From NCBI GenBank assembly GCA_009823395.1, contig CM020513.1, positions 10,621,501-10,685,500 of the forward strand: 64,000 nucleotides of DNA. The letters are read 5' to 3'. The stretch comes from Thamnaconus septentrionalis. Taxonomy: Eukaryota > Chordata > Actinopteri > Tetraodontiformes > Monacanthidae. Position 1 is the stretch's first letter; the number at the start of each line of letters is the position of its first letter. Of the stretch, positions 44,074-58,269 are shown one piece after another. The translations under genes were made by a program, and so were the position numbers. The notes beneath the pieces were generated by a model that ran no database searches, was not told the origin of the DNA, and saw nothing but the letters and a program-made list of their open reading frames with translations.

Positions 44074-46481
44074 ACACGCAAAGATGGCACGAATTTAGAT
44101 GGAAGGCAGGAAGCAGAAATAGAGAGTGGGTCCATGGAGGGAACTGGAACTGGCAGCCAGTTTCACGATGTAGCTAACGTATCTCTGATTGCAGGTGCTC
44201 GTTGCAGACACAGGCATTGGCAGACTCAGCTCCTGCCGGCCGCAGACGCAGGGTTGAAATCCATTTTTCACAGTCTTTTTTTTACCACTGCTCCCCTTTG
44301 TGAACAACAACCTTTGAAACTCTGAAAATCCACTTGTCTTTTTCTCGGTTAGAGCGATCGGAGCAACGGTGAACTGCGCACAAACATCAAAGCATTCTTC
44401 AGCAACTAACCTTCTCTTCACTTCCTGCCCTCCATCTGAGCCGTGTGACGTCACGTGAAAACAACCTACTGGCTGGAGCTCGTTGCATTTCGTTGGTCAG
44501 ACTGGTTAAATTTGGGCAAGAGGAAGACTGATGAGCCAATCAGAGGCAGAGTCGGGCTCTGCGGGTGATGCCTGGGATCCAGGGTTACGGTTCGGATCAG
44601 GATTGACAAGAATCATCCGGCCCGTATGGAATAGCGGCGAGGTGAGTTCACTCAAAGTGCAGAATTACATCATTTTATTTCACCATTTTGTGGGGCGGAA
44701 TTGGGTTCATTTCATAATCCTCATTCCCTGGGGTCCAGCAGCAGAAATTGCAAATGTAGATGCAAATGTGCAAATACTACTGGCCCATTTTTGGGGTAAA
44801 GCTGAACCCGCTTCCCCTGGGGACCAACCTCAGCACTGCCTGTGGAGTATATCAGGCCGCATGCGCCACTCTCAGCGAGACGCCGCTGGAGAAGGGCGGC
44901 GCAGTCAAGTGGCGAGCACGGCGACGGAGATGAATCCTTCAGAAGGAGGAGAAGCGAAGCTGTCACATGACATTATTAATTTCATAACAAGAGACCCCCG
45001 CTGATCCGGATCCCCCCCGCCCCCCACCACCGCGCTGCCGCCCAATAGGAGCGTTTGTTTCAGTGTGTGTGTGTCTGCGCGTGTTTACCTCAAACTGCCT
45101 TCTGTCCCCGCTCACAGCGTCCGCATGTGACAGGTGACATTTGGAGCAGGTTCACGAGACGCATGTGCCATTTGTATCGGTGGCAGGGTCGGAGCATGTT
45201 CCGTGACCTGCAGGACGGCGAGCCTGGAGAGGCGATAGCGATCTCGGCGGGCGGATCAATGCGGCACGCAGAGCGGCTGATAATTGGCTGCTGTCAATCA
45301 ATCGCTTCCTTTGTTTGCGCGGCCGTTTAAATGTTCCCATGTGGGAGCAGGAAGTGGCGGAGGATGAGGAAGCCCTTGAAAAGAGATTAAATAAAAGGCT
45401 GGACTTGAAATAATAATTGAGCGTCACGTATTTGTAGGAGCACTTTCTGGGTTGTTTTTTTTTAAATCACTTTTTTTTATTTTTACATCAACCATAAAAT
45501 TATTTTTTGTTGTTTCATGCTATATTTGAGATATTGTTCAAAATGTCAACCTTTTTAGATTTCTGGAAGTAATTGAATTACATAAAATTATTTTGAAATA
45601 GAAAATGACATTAGAGTGACACTTTAATCAATGCATCTACAACACAGACAATTAATACTTTTGGTTCCAATGGTGATTTGATAACATTAAAAATAAACTA
45701 TTACTATCATTTAGATTTCTGTTATCATAAACACAATATTGGTAAATTTACAACCCTGTTGATCAGTGCTCGGTTATATTTCTCAAAAAAATTGCATGAT
45801 TGTAAAAATGTTGATTTTGAAGGTGTTCACACTTTGTTTTTAATTGTGTTTAACGCTGGATTATATAAAGATCTGTAAAGCCCCTAAAATGAATCGGAGG
45901 TTAAAACCCTCCTTTTTTCCAATTGCTGCTCTATTATTCACGAGGACCGCGTCGTCCCTTCGGAATAAATAAATGCACTCAGGTCAGCCTACCTGGAAAC
46001 ACGCCTGCGTTCACGACCTGCGGTGCACATGCACTCGATTACTCTGCTTTTGTTCCGATCAATAAAACATGAGCGCCGACTTCTGACACATCCCCAAACG
46101 CACCTGCAGCGCTCAACAGTCCGGGCAGGCGCAACACGCTTACTAGATTTCATAAACAAGCTCTCGGTTGTTTGGTTTTGGTGACATTAGCGTCGGGCAG
46201 GGGTGCGGTGGTGGCGAGAGGGGGAAGGCTGTGGGTTGCGCGTTATCGCTAATTATCTGAGGAAAGATGCTGCGTATACACTCTGCAATCACAGAGGCAT
46301 TAGCTCTATAAACAAGAGTATTTCCATAAACGTGCGCGAGGTGACTGATGGAGTGTCGCCGCTGGTTCAAGGGAGCAGGTCCGACGGCGGGCGCGGAAAA
46401 GCGGCTGTTTGGTTTTTATCGGCCGGCGCACTGCAGCGGCGCACGCGCTGGATACACACACGGCAGACCTGCACAAACAGC

Positions 46482-46482
<1 letters not shown>

Positions 46483-46516
<34 letters not shown>
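46483..46516. repeat. (CA)n microsatellite
   Basis: About 17 CA units. Confidence 0.95.
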
Positions 46517-46518
<2 letters not shown>

Positions 46519-47039
46519 TGTCGGTGCACCAGAGGCGTCGACTGCAAATGCATGTGATGTTTCGGAGAGGAGGAGGAGGAGGAGGTGACATCAGAATATG
46601 CAAAAAAGACTTTGCCGCAGGCCAGAGATTTTTAATGATGAATCCATTCATTATGGAATAAGGTCATTATGCTTTTGTTGTCATGAAATGTACACATTCA
46701 TCATCAGTCCACCCAGGGCCCACTCCATTGTCCCTCGTCCGCCGACGACCTTGAGTGGAGAATTTATAAAGCCAAAGAATAATAACAAACACACGTTCGC
46801 GCGCGCGCACGCACGCACGCACACAAAATACAAACGCAAACACGTGCAAAAGGCGCACGCATGCCGACACCCCCCAGAGGACGACGCACACACCACTACT
46901 ACAATGTACACATCATTAATTGTTTTTTTTTTTTTTCAAACTCAACTCCGCTGATTTCATCACTTCCTTTACACGGAGGAAATGGTACAGTATGCACGTT
47001 GTTCCCTGCCCCATCCCCACACACACATACACTTTTTTT

Positions 47040-47250
47040 TTTCTTTTTTAAGATCAGCACAGCGACCGGAGCAGATATACGAGCCTGTAATGAAACATTT
47101 TATGCTAATTGTATTTGTTTACGAGCAAATTAATGGCAGCCGTGCAAAACGGATGATGATGTGAGCGCGCGCACACAACATGATAAGATTCCTGAGGAAT
47201 TCATTAGCCGCTCGCAGGTAATTAGAGGAAATAATTAAGGTGATTAGAGC
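47040..47250. promoter_or_regulatory. Candidate conserved noncoding block
   Basis: Non-repetitive DNA dense in TAAT cores: TATGCTAATTGTATTTG, GCAAATTAATGGCAGCCG, GGTAATTAGAGG and AATAATTAAGGTGATTAG. Appearance resembles vertebrate developmental enhancers; conservation was not tested. Confidence 0.3.
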
Positions 47251-48784
47251 GCGCGTCGTGCGCGCTTGCACACACGCACACACACACACGCAGCAACAAA
47301 ACACGCGCACGCTCGAACCCTGGTACCGCATACATCGAGAAAGATCACCACAAGCGCCCTCCCCTGTTTCCTCCCTGCTACTCTTTTGTGCAAAGTGCTG
47401 ACGCCGCCGTCTGGAATAACCCAATCACCGAACGCGGAGAGATTTTGATCCCCCCCCCACCGACCCACCCACCACCCATCACCTCTCTGCTCTCATCTTC
47501 CCTTTCCTCTTCGTGAGGCACCCCCGCCCCGCCCCTCCCACCACCTCCAGTCACAAATCCCTCACGCAGGGGACCCGGGCCGCAATCTGACACATGCATA
47601 GGTGGCATATTGGTGCACCGAGAGATACAGCTGAGTGAAGGACCCTGGCAACACAATGCAGCAGCGATAAATCAACAATGCAGACAGCGGCGGCGGCGCA
47701 GACAATAGCCCGCCCGCCCGCCCGCCGACGTTTCCGTGTGCAACACACCCCGTGCACATGAGAATATACATTTGGACACGGGGTAAAGACTCCAAACGTG
47801 GAGCGGAGGAGGGCGGAAAAAAAAAAGCCGGCTGATTATTTGAGCGTAATAAGCGCGCAGCCTCTTCTCCAGTGTAATTGGTCTGCAGTGGGTCTGCAGC
47901 CGAAGCTCGTTAGTGTCACAGCAGAAATAATCACGCAGTAAAAACCCCTCCTGTGACTGATCACCATATATCATCCACGTACACACTTAGAGATGCATAA
48001 ATGATTTCCTCTCCCGCGTGCGCGTGCGTGCATGCCCTTGATAGGTGGAGCTTCGGTGTTATAATGCAGATTTGTGCATTAATGCAGGATCCGGAGAGGC
48101 GAGCGTAATAGGTTGCCATGTGAGCTGCAGGCAGTTTGATTTATTTGGATGAATCTCTGTTGCTCGTTTGCGCCGCACAAGTGTTTAAAACGTCCGCTCT
48201 GCCTCCATCATCGGCCGACGTTCGCCCTCCTCGTGCAGCAGCCGGCAGAGCCCAACTTTTGGTTTTATCTCTTTTTATTCCTCCCTCACTGCAGCATAAT
48301 AGTCTCCAGCCGACACGCTGTATCTATGATCCCCCTCCCGAAACTGACGCAGTCAAATCTCTCCTGTCATTCAAATCGCTCTTTTTCGAGGAGATGAGAT
48401 TTCGGGTGATGTACGGCTTCACGTCCTCGGCGGAAAAAACATTTTTATTTCTCTTACTTTTATCCCCCCACTTTCATATTCTTACCCTCAGAAAGGAAGA
48501 GAGGGGGGGGGGCGGTTGGGGTTTGTTTATGAGCGCCATTAATATCTATAAGGATGAAATGTGACGCAAGAGGCAGCCGGCTTGTGATTGAGTTTTGAGA
48601 ATTCATCCCTAAGCTGAGGTGAACTGTTTATTTTCTCCCGCTTTTCAAACGCGCCACTCCCACACGCTAACAAATGGTCATGTGCTCTCTGTGTTCTGAC
48701 GGCTGCAGTCTCTCCTGTTTGAGCTGCAGGCCCGTTTGCATGCCGTTGCACACGTCAGAAGCAAAAAAAAAAGGAATGACTCAA

Positions 48785-49289
48785 GCTGCGTTTTCATTAC
48801 CGCTAGAATTGCGCAAAAGCTAAAAATCGCAATAAAAAACTGATAATGGAAACACCTAAACTTCGGAAAAACCCTCAAATATCGCTGAAAGGTTTTTACA
48901 CTGTAATGAGGTGGTTTTCCAGACATATCGATATAGAGGTATATCGCAAAAGTGTCATGAAAACACTTTTTCCGCATTTACGCGTCACCGGATGTGACGT
49001 ACGGGGGTCACGTGACCAGTTCAGTCCAAGTGAAAATCGCACGTTATGTTTGGACAGAGGAGGAGACGGATTATTTTTTACAAGTAATCAAAGAGAAAAA
49101 ATATAACAGCCATTCTTGACAGCAAACAAACGTAAACAAACAAACGCAAACGTAATTCTCGTAAATCTTCCGGGACGAGATTTTACGAGAATTACGGCTG
49201 GGAATAACCTGCAAAACCGCAATTGTACTTTGTCGATATTTTAGAAACATCGCTTTTATTTTGCGAAAACCTGTAAAGGGAACGCAGCT
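48785..49289. mobile_element. Non-autonomous DNA transposon (AGCTGCGTT termini)
   Basis: It starts AGCTGCGTTTTCATTACCGC and ends AAAACCTGTAAAGGGAACGC plus AGCT. The termini are inverted (AGCTGCGTT on both) and both carry GCGCAAAA / TTTTGCG style words. Internal GACTGATAATGGAAACACC-like sequence resembles a common fish element. No transposase is visible. Confidence 0.65.
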
Positions 49290-49416
49290 ACGGGGAAAGG
49301 AAAACGCTCTGATGCTTCAGCTCTTGTCCTCCTGTGAGCGGAACAGTTTCGCCGAGCTGCTACAGTTAAGAGAGTGTGGACCCTCTCATTGTTTGGGATG
49401 AAGGTGAAAGGCACCC

Positions 49417-49417
<1 letters not shown>

Positions 49418-49474
<57 letters not shown>
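49418..49474. repeat. (TG)n microsatellite
   Basis: About 28 TG units. A (CA)n at 49515-49536 follows in inverted sense. Confidence 0.95.
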
Positions 49475-49478
<4 letters not shown>

Positions 49479-52400
49479 GGTGGTGACTGATGATCGCGAT
49501 CCACAGAGGGGACCCTACACACACACACACACACACCGTCTGAAACAAAATCAAACTCCCGACGCCCAGGTACGCACAGCCCGCAAACCAGAAGTCATTT
49601 AAATGTCCTCCTGAGCCATCGCAGCATCGCCGACAATTCAATCACCCTGTCGACCGGTTGGATGGGGTGGGTGGGGTGGAGGAGCCGGGAGGAGGGAGGG
49701 GGTGTGGGACAAGGTTCTCCGAGATTACTTGCAAAGAAATGTAATAGCTAAGAGCATTAAACGCCGGTTGTTGCCTCGCGCCGCTGCCAATAGTGAATAA
49801 ATGATTTTGGCAGCGCGTGCAGACGGGGAAATCAATACCGGAGGGTTTTACTGTGGTGTTGGCCTTCTGTATTCATGTAAACATGGGAAGTGGTTTTTCC
49901 TCAGCACCTCACAGCGAGATTACCTCTCACCGCTGGAGGCCTGCCCCGGCTAAGGGGGGGGGGAGTAGCGGTGGGGGAGGACACGGACTCTCAGCTTGAA
50001 TTTGCCGCCGCCGGAGGTGGTGAGAGGGGAGAGATTAGATCTGAACATCACCTGCCTGTTCCCATCGGAGTGATGCAAATTTTTTTTATTTTTTTGCATT
50101 TTTTTCTCCCACGTGTCAATGGAGGCTTTGATAAGAAGGAGCTCGTGCAGAATAACGGCTGCGCGCTCGGCGGCGGTGGCGGAGGGCCTCCAACATGCGA
50201 GAGCAACCGCAAAAACCGCTGCGATATTTCACCAAGCGTTCTCAGTGACGCCCAGTCTCCCCCAATTCTCGATTCCCCCCTCCAACTCCCACACAAACAC
50301 ACTCCCCATATTTTTATCCAGACTTCAGTTAAGGGAGGGGCAAATGGAGGGACGGAGAAGAGAGAGGAGGACGAGGAGGCGGCACAGAAGGAGGGGTTGG
50401 GGAGAGGGGGGGGGGGGCTGCTGCTCAGCCGTAGTGACCGGGTGAAAAGGCAGTGCAGATGTAATTTGTCCTCAATGGCTGTTTGGGAAGAGTAATTGTG
50501 GTGACATTGGCGGGTCGATAGTATGGATTTTTTGTTTGGAGTGCCCCTGTGTGTGTGGTGCTAAGGGGAGGCCAGGAAATATAACACCGCTGCTCAAATA
50601 CAATAAAAATGGATCGAGGGTGTGGTGGTTGTTTGCAGAGCTGGTGTAGCAGCCGCTTGGCCGCGGATGTCATACTGTAGCCCCGCCGCGGTTATCAAAT
50701 ACACCCCGCCGTTCTGCCCTATTAACGCCAAAACGTCCGAGGCTTCGAGCGGGTCCTTCAAACGCGGTTCGAGCGCTCCAGCAAAAAAAAAAAACGCGAT
50801 CCGTTAAAAACCGGCCTCTTAAACCGGGGCAATCGTGAAACGTCGGTATTCCCACAACGGGTGCGGGAGGAGCGTTTGCACACAGGGGGCTTCGGTGTCT
50901 TTTTAATTAACGTGAAAATGAACCGAAGAATAAAGTCGAGCAGAGGGTTCGGCCGCTTGACCCCTGGTTCCACGTGGACGTGCACTGACAATAGAGAGGT
51001 GGTGGGGCGGTGGGGGGGAGGGCAAGACGGTCGGTGGCCTCGGGGCGGGTCGGCTCTGGTGTCCCAGTAAACTCTAACATGATCAGGCAATGGTGTGTGA
51101 GCACTATGTGTTTTGTCCACCCGAAGAAACGTAATGAGGGAGAAGAAAGGGGGGACGCGGGGGAGACGTGTAGTGGCTGCCTTATATTAGATCAAGTCTT
51201 TTGGGGGTTGCAAGGTCAGCGTGTCCAGCACTGAGGCCTGAGAAACACATAAATCTCCACAGACCCAACACGTAATATTAGAACAGGAGCTACTGGCTCC
51301 CAATGGAAGATAAAATCCACCCAATGTGTAGATAAAGTCACTAAAAATAATGGGCAATTTTGAGACTAATATACTTTTATATTTATACAAAGGTAAGACC
51401 ATTACGTAGTATCTCCAGGAGCGCAGAACATTAATTTGCTGAGTTTTGTTATTTCATCCTGACGTCAGAGCTTGCACAAGAAACATGTGAGATCCAGTAA
51501 AACATCAGAGAACATGGATTAACCTAAAAACTGCAAAAATGATTTCTAATGATTAGAGAATTAATATATATATATATATATATATACGCAGCATTAGTGT
51601 CTGTTTCATCAAAACTGATTTTCTTACATTGAAAGAAGATCACTAGACAGCACTCGCAAAGGTTTTCTCAGTTGAATTGTTGGTTCAATCCCCACTGGCA
51701 GGTGTTGAGTTAAACACTGTACAATCGGAACCTGTGAGCAGTTGCTTCTATAACACATGATAGGTCAGCTTTGGAAGTGGTAGGCAGAAGAGTCATCTAT
51801 CTATCTATCTATCTAGCTAGCTGGCTAGGTTGTTGGCAGAATACCACGACAAATTCATAGAATAATTTAAATTCTTTGAGGGGAACGGCTTCTTAAAAAA
51901 AGAGTGAACTTTCGACATCAGACAACACTCCACAACACTCCACACAAGAGTCCAGACTTCAGACTGTTCCTCTGACATTCACCCGGAGTGAGAAGCCCTC
52001 GACAGCATTTGGTAATGAACAATTACCCGTCTTGCAGTCACAGAACACGTCCGCCCGACCGAGCCGGGGCCACCTCGTCCTGGCACAGCTAGGCCCGGCC
52101 CCGACCGTGTCACCCCTGTCACCTCTCATCAGATGGCGTTTCACTCCGAAGCGGTGCACTTTGGGTAAAAACCATTAGCGCAGTCAACAGACAACACAAA
52201 ACGGGGCCACATTTTGACACTCAGCCGCCGCCCTGACGTAAGCGGGCGCGACACCTGACGTGGGGAAAAGGTCACACGGTTGTCAGAGAGACAGGGGTGC
52301 TTCAGACGCGGGACGCCGGGGCCTCGGAAGTGGACGCCTCCCGACGGCGATGATGGACACGTGGCTGGAGCATGGCCTTCTGCGAGCGGTGGGAGGAGTG

Positions 52401-53566
52401 GACGTCCTGCCGGGAACTGTCCCTTCCGGTTGCCGCGACGCCCTGACAAGCGGCGCGTCCTCGCTGATCTCGCATGACGAGGCTCACGCTAAGAAGGCAG
52501 ATCAGATGCGGTTAAGGGTGGACAGTTTAACGGGTAATCAGGGCGGGCGTGTCAGCCGTCTGCCGCCGAAAAACGACTCCACTTCAGATGCTCCTGCGCC
52601 TGCTCATCACTTTTACTACAAGGGCCATTTTATTCCCAGTCCTGATTTTTTTTTTCCCCCACCTTGCATGATTAATTTTAGTATAAAAACCTTCTATCGG
52701 TCTCCAAAAATAACAGCATTCAAATATATGCATATGTTTATATTCATTTATATTGCCCTCTGTTTACACATGCTGACAGACAATTTTTTCCTGCCTGCTA
52801 AAAGTGATGCTTTGATGGATTCAGTGCTTCTGATTGTCATTCTGTGGAAGGGAACATGGTAACCAACAACACTAAAGAGATCCACATGCAACTTTGTCAC
52901 ATATGTTGTCACATGCTACTAAATCATACATTGTATTAGCATGTGGTAATTTGTTGTCAATCTCAAGTCTTTAACAGCTAAAGCTTTGTACGATTTTGTT
53001 AGTAGATGGCGATCAGAGTTGGAAGTGACACAGTAATAATCTCCAATGCTGTGAGTGTCTCAGCGAGGCCCATACTGGTATTTGATGTTTGGTATATTTT
53101 TTTGATCTGTTATTCCTATAATTCTGAGCCTTGTTCTCTTTAATGCTTAATGGTTATGAAACCTCAAACTGGTGGACAGTTAAAAATCTTTCATCTAATG
53201 AATCTACTTTAATATGGTGATGAGTCAGTATAATCTCAGCTAGACATCTCAGGGGAAGTAATGTTGAAGAAGCTCAGAGTTGAAAAAAATAAAAAGTTTC
53301 AGCAGCCTGAAATGAACCTGCTAGCTCCTTTCAAGCAGGCCTATTAAGACAATGGGATTTTGATGAGTCATCCTAAAACGGGAGGCTAAATCTGCATTAG
53401 TATTGTGACAGACATTTCCTGGACTTCAAACGTAGCCGGGCTAGCTGTTTTCTGCTTCTGCACTAAGTAAATTCCATTTATCACATACTACAGTGTATCA
53501 CGGAAGAACCAGCAATCCTCATCCTCTCACACCAAGCAAGAAAGCAAAATAAGGGCACGTCAAACT

Positions 53567-53596
53567 TTTTCTTTTCTTTTCTTTTCTTTTCTTTTT
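53567..53596. repeat. (TTTTC)n microsatellite
   Basis: About six TTTTC units. Confidence 0.9.
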
Positions 53597-54437
53597 AACT
53601 CAAATGCCTTTGCCATTATCTTCTTGATGGCTCTCAGACACAGAGCAAAGAAGTGCTCTTATATCTGGTCCATAACAACACAGCCTGTCTTGATGGCAAC
53701 TTTGATGGGGAGGGGGGGGGGGGGTGACTTTGTGCATCTTGCTGCATATGGCTGTTTTGTAATTCACACATGTGAACAGTGGACTCACAAAGGAGCACAA
53801 CGCCAGGGGCGGTCAGACACACAGAGAGACCGAGAGCCGTCGAGGCGGGCGGAGAAAGTGGGGGGGATGGGGGGGTGGAAGAGACGGAAAGTCCCCGGGG
53901 CCCCATTAGATGCAGTTCTGAGGGCCTGTGACATCTGACTGGATCAGTGTTCTTCAGTCAGAGGCTCTCCTCTCATCCACTCCTCCACTGGAGTCAATAA
54001 ACACATCACCTACGCACAAACACATACACACTGGCTAAGTGAGCCTCTGGGGGTGAGCACTAGATTAGTTCATTTAGAGGCGGTTTGATTCTTTCTTCTT
54101 GAAGGTACACAGCTTTCCCAGGGCCCTAATGAGAGTCAGACCTGCTGCATAACTGCTGCATATGCTGCACCTGGACCTGTTTGTGTTGTTTTTTTTGTAT
54201 TTTTTTTTTCATGTGAATGCCCGTTTTTGAAACATACTTTTTTTTTTGTTTTGTTTGTTTGTTTGTTTGTAGTCGGCAGTCTGCAGCATGGGGACGTTTC
54301 AAGAAGGAGAACTCTCAGCCAAAGACGAAGACGGCCGGCTAACTTGACAGAGAAAGAGAGAAGAGAGACAGAGCAAGAGAGAGAAAGAGAGAGAGAGAAG
54401 AGGGGAAAAAAAACAAAACAAGCGACGAGCCATAAAC

Positions 54438-54469
<32 letters not shown>

Positions 54470-54830
54470 CGGCGCTGACAGTGCGGCGGCGCCGAGCGGT
54501 GTGAAACTTTGAAAGTCAAGCGGTCCTTTATCCATCCCCACGCTGACCTTTCTGCTAGGATGCCCTGTATTCACTGGCTGTCAGGGCCAGTTTGTCAGGA
54601 GCCATCCGTCTCTGTCCACCTCCACCCCCCTCCCCAAATCCCTGCCGACCCATTAGCCGAGAGGATCCGGGGGAGCGGCGGCACGGACCGGGCCTATGGG
54701 GGCCTCTGCTACCCCCCTCCCAACACCCCTCCTCCACAGCTCCCCTTCCACCCCACCCGTCCAGGCAGCTCTGGTATCCACGTAGTGGGCGGCTCATCCA
54801 GGTACCCCCAGAGAGGTAGAGCTAGCGCAA

Positions 54831-54866
<36 letters not shown>

Positions 54867-55816
54867 ATTCATATATATATATGAAGAATGTAACAAAAGC
54901 ATCAACGCAGCACAACTGTCTGCTGTGTTGGCCCGCGGGAGCAGCGGAGAGGCAGCTGATAGGATGCTGGGAGGGACGGAGGAGGAAGGGGCGTGGCTGC
55001 GCTGCTCAGTGTCACGCCGCCTCCTCGAGTTCAAGTGTCGGAGATACGCATCAGCCGATTAAAACGACGGGCCCCGCGCGATAGCGATGCCTCGAGTGGA
55101 GGTTAGCAGGCGGGCGGTCGCGATGCTAGCAGCGGTGACCGGCGCCAGGTGTGGCCTGGATTCAGGCGACGGCCAGTTATTAGACCCGTTTGGATTGGAG
55201 AGAAAAGACAGTGTGGCAGATACGAAAACCTCGGGTTCAAGATCTGGATGATGAAACGTGGTTTTCAAATGAAACTGAAATGGATTTTGAAATTCTCCAC
55301 GTTGGATGATTGTTTGTCTCTGTGTTGTCCCTGTCGTGAACTTTGCATCAAGAAAGCTGGGACAGGCCAATACAACTCCCTGAGTGCAGGAGTCTATAAC
55401 ACAGTTTTGCAAAAATGACTTGTCAGTGTACTTTTTTTTTTTGCCTTTTCACACTCATACTTACATCTGTTAAACACAAATACATCAGTAAGCTTGGACT
55501 GAGAATTTTGCGCATATTGCTGGATTTTATACTGGCACAAAAACAAGCCAGCAAAACAGATTATCAAGGACTTAGCAGTGAGTGACATCACAGACATGAG
55601 ATAGGCAAAGCTGCAGCCGTCCCTGCCAAAGGTGTGGTGACAGAGTGTGATTGAACGACTTTAAATAGTGTCTCATGTGCTCCACACATGTGGCAGTAAT
55701 TAGTTGAGCGATTCCTCTAAGTCATGATTCATGTTGCTGCTCAATTTGGGAAATGACTGTTTTCAGAACACAGCGTAGCTCCGAAGAACTCCCAAAAAAA
55801 GACTTGACAAACTGGA

Positions 55817-55999
55817 ATCGGAGTAGTAATCCAACTACTGATGACTGATTACTCCTTTAAAAGTAATCTAATTACTTTTTTAACTACTTTGTTTCATAAG
55901 TAATCAATTACTAATTATGAATTACTTTCGTTAAAAAAAAGATAAAGTAACAGTTGCTCAGCGCTAGTGGATTACTTTGTAGATTACTAGCCAACACTG
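55817..55999. mobile_element. CAGTGTTGGG-type element fragment
   Basis: AGTAATCCAACTACTGATGA, AAAAGTAATCTAATTACTTT, and the end GATTACTAGCCAACACTG resemble the right end of the family at 224-769. The left end is uncertain. Confidence 0.55.
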
Positions 56000-56837
56000 C
56001 CAATAATTTAGCCGCGTTGGCGATGGCCTGGCGATAAGGGAGGGGGAGGTGGATGGACAGAACTTTTTTTACAGGATGATGATGATGATAATAGTAATAA
56101 CAATAAAAAGGAGAGAAAAAAAAAACGGGTGCACCGGGAAGAGAAAGTATGTGAGGGATCGTAAGGGGTAAAAAAAAAAAAAGAAAAAGGAGGGGTGGGA
56201 TTGTGAATGATGGAGGGATGGCTGGAGGAGGAGTGGGAAGGTGGAGGGGAGGAGAAATAGACAGTGAGGTGGGGAGGGGAGGGGGAGGCAGTAACGTGTG
56301 ATTAATGGACGGACGGTAGTGGGGAGGTTGAGGCAGACTGGGGGAGAGCAGAGTGACAGTAATAAAGTGAACCTGCCTCCCATTCATCTCCCTCAACCCA
56401 TCTCCTGTCTGACTGCTCGGGCTTTACACACTCTGACTAATGCCACGCCGCTCGGCACGCGGGCACAGGCGGCCGTCGTGCCACACGCCGCTTTCTTTTC
56501 TTGGCGGGGAGGGAAGGGGGGGGTGCTCGGCTAGGGCGCGCCGCCGCATAAAACGGAGGGGAAAAACGCACCTTTTTCTGATGGCCCCTCGTCACCGTGC
56601 CCCACCATCGCACCCCTCCCCCCCCGATCCCATCCCCAGCTCAATCATTCATCAGCGGAGACGGCTGTCTGAGGGATCAACACTACCTCATCGCTTTTTA
56701 TGGCTCCCTAAATCAAATTGTGTATCGGACTCATCTGGCGTAAAACAATTGCCATCATCGCTTTAACAATAGGTCAAACGCGGCGCTCGTATTTTGGGGT
56801 GGGGTGGGATGGAAGGGAGTGGGGGGGCCGGCGGTGG

Positions 56838-56882
56838 ACGGGATGGGACGGGACGGGACGGGACGGGACGTGACGTGACGTG
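56838..56882. repeat. (GGGAC)n minisatellite-like repeat
   Basis: Five or six GGGAC units followed by three GTGAC variants. Confidence 0.9.
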
Positions 56883-57439
56883 CGAGCGTGACCTTTCCCT
56901 CGGATGGACCGCCCGCCCTTCCTTGTATCCGAGTGCCGCCATAACGCTGATTTGCTGGCGTATTCGCTCCCATTTTTTTTTTTTTTTTGCTGAGGGGTAA
57001 AGCAAGCAAGCAAGCAAGCGTTGTTTAGTGACCTTCCCCCCGGCTGCTGCAATCAGGTGCACATCCCAAAACGTAGCCTCATTAACCTGTCCCCCCCGAC
57101 CCCCCACCCCCCCGCCCCCGCCCTCTTTCCCCCTCTCTCTCTCTCTTTCTCGCTCTCTCTCAGGTCACATGTTCTACATCGATTCCGCACGTAGCCCCTC
57201 CCTCCGTAATAGGGTTATGTTAGGGGCTGTTACCTCTGCTCATAACACGATGCCTTCCCTCAGACTTTCTGTAATTATAATAAATTAAACATGATTCACA
57301 GCAGAGAGACGATGAACCTAAATATTCATCCCTCTGGGATAATGTGTTGCATTTAAAGTGAACCTTTGCCGACCTTGCTGCCGAGCGCGCGAGCCTCAGC
57401 CCCCGGCCCCCCCCCCACCAACCTTCCCCTTTCCCTTTC

Positions 57440-57740
57440 CCCCAAATGAATTCATTATTGGAGTCGCCCGCCGCGTACGCGCAGGTGAAAACGTAATGTT
57501 GGAATAACTTGCAGATGAGCCATCATTCATCTTTCAGTCAACCTCGGCCGCACGCCGGTAAATCACAATATTTGAGACCCCCGGAGCCTCCAGCGCCAAA
57601 TAGTACGTGCGGCTAAATTGGCTTAAATTACTTTGGCACTGACTTGATAGAGGACCCTCCGTGTTATTTCAATCATTAGCGCCTTTTAATTGCTCCGAGG
57701 TGTAATGAACACATTACTAATTGATAAGGAAACTGGTAAG
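57440..57740. promoter_or_regulatory. Candidate conserved noncoding block
   Basis: Non-repetitive DNA with AATGAATTCATTATTGGA, ATCATTAGCGCCTTTTAATT and ACATTACTAATTGATAAGG, rich in homeodomain-type cores. Conservation was not tested. Confidence 0.3.
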
Positions 57741-58269
57741 AGCCTTTTTTTTTTCATCAAAAAAAAAAAAAAAAATCCCTCCGACGGGCCCCACCTGCAT
57801 GGGGTAAATCTGTCTTCATATCAGCCACATGACTTTTGCCCGGGCAGACAATAGATTAAACAATGAATGAATGATTTATTAGCTGTCGTTGTCATGCTAT
57901 TTAGATGGATGGGTGTACACGCGGCGTGACCTCACTTCCTTGTTCTCTGCCTTGTATCGGAGGGTGCGAGGTGGGGAGGGGGGTGTTGGCAGGGCGGGGC
58001 GGGTCAGGCACACCACTGGCCACTGACAGGACCCAGCCACTTGATCAATGATCCCTGGATTCGATACTGCGGGGTTTTGCGAGGCAGCTGCGTCTGAACT
58101 TCAAATACATGCGGGAGGGCGACAGAGGTGTGTGTCTGTAAACTGTGTTTTGTGTGCATGCGTGCGTGTGTGTGTGTGTGTAGTGAACGTGGGATGGAGT
58201 GCATCGCCAGAAAAGTAACTACCTTACCTCCAACCTTCCCCTCTCTTCCTCGTTCCCCTCTCTCTCAAA

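Larger units (their letters stand above)
44074..48784. other. Intergenic stretch without a recognised gene
   Basis: Includes CA repeats at 46483-46516, a CG/CA-rich tract at 46796-46825, GC-rich patches, and candidate regulatory blocks near 46620-46740, 47040-47250 and 48050-48140. No convincing exon. Confidence 0.65.
49290..55816. other. Intergenic stretch without a recognised gene
   Basis: Holds facing TG and CA repeats (49418-49536), TA (51560-51586, 54840-54880), TCTA (51797-51814), TTTTC (53567-53596), and GAGA/CT (54353-54468) repeats, and many G- or C-rich runs. The GC-rich open frame at 54509-54830 has no recognisable product. Confidence 0.6.

Noticed and set aside
52260..52862. 200-residue open frame on the + strand
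   Set aside because: Composition shifts from GC-rich to AT-rich midway with no conserved motif; likely chance.
54509..55084. 191-residue Pro-rich open frame
   Set aside because: GC-rich first part could be a first exon of an unseen gene, but it reads into a TA repeat and has no recognisable product or clear promoter.
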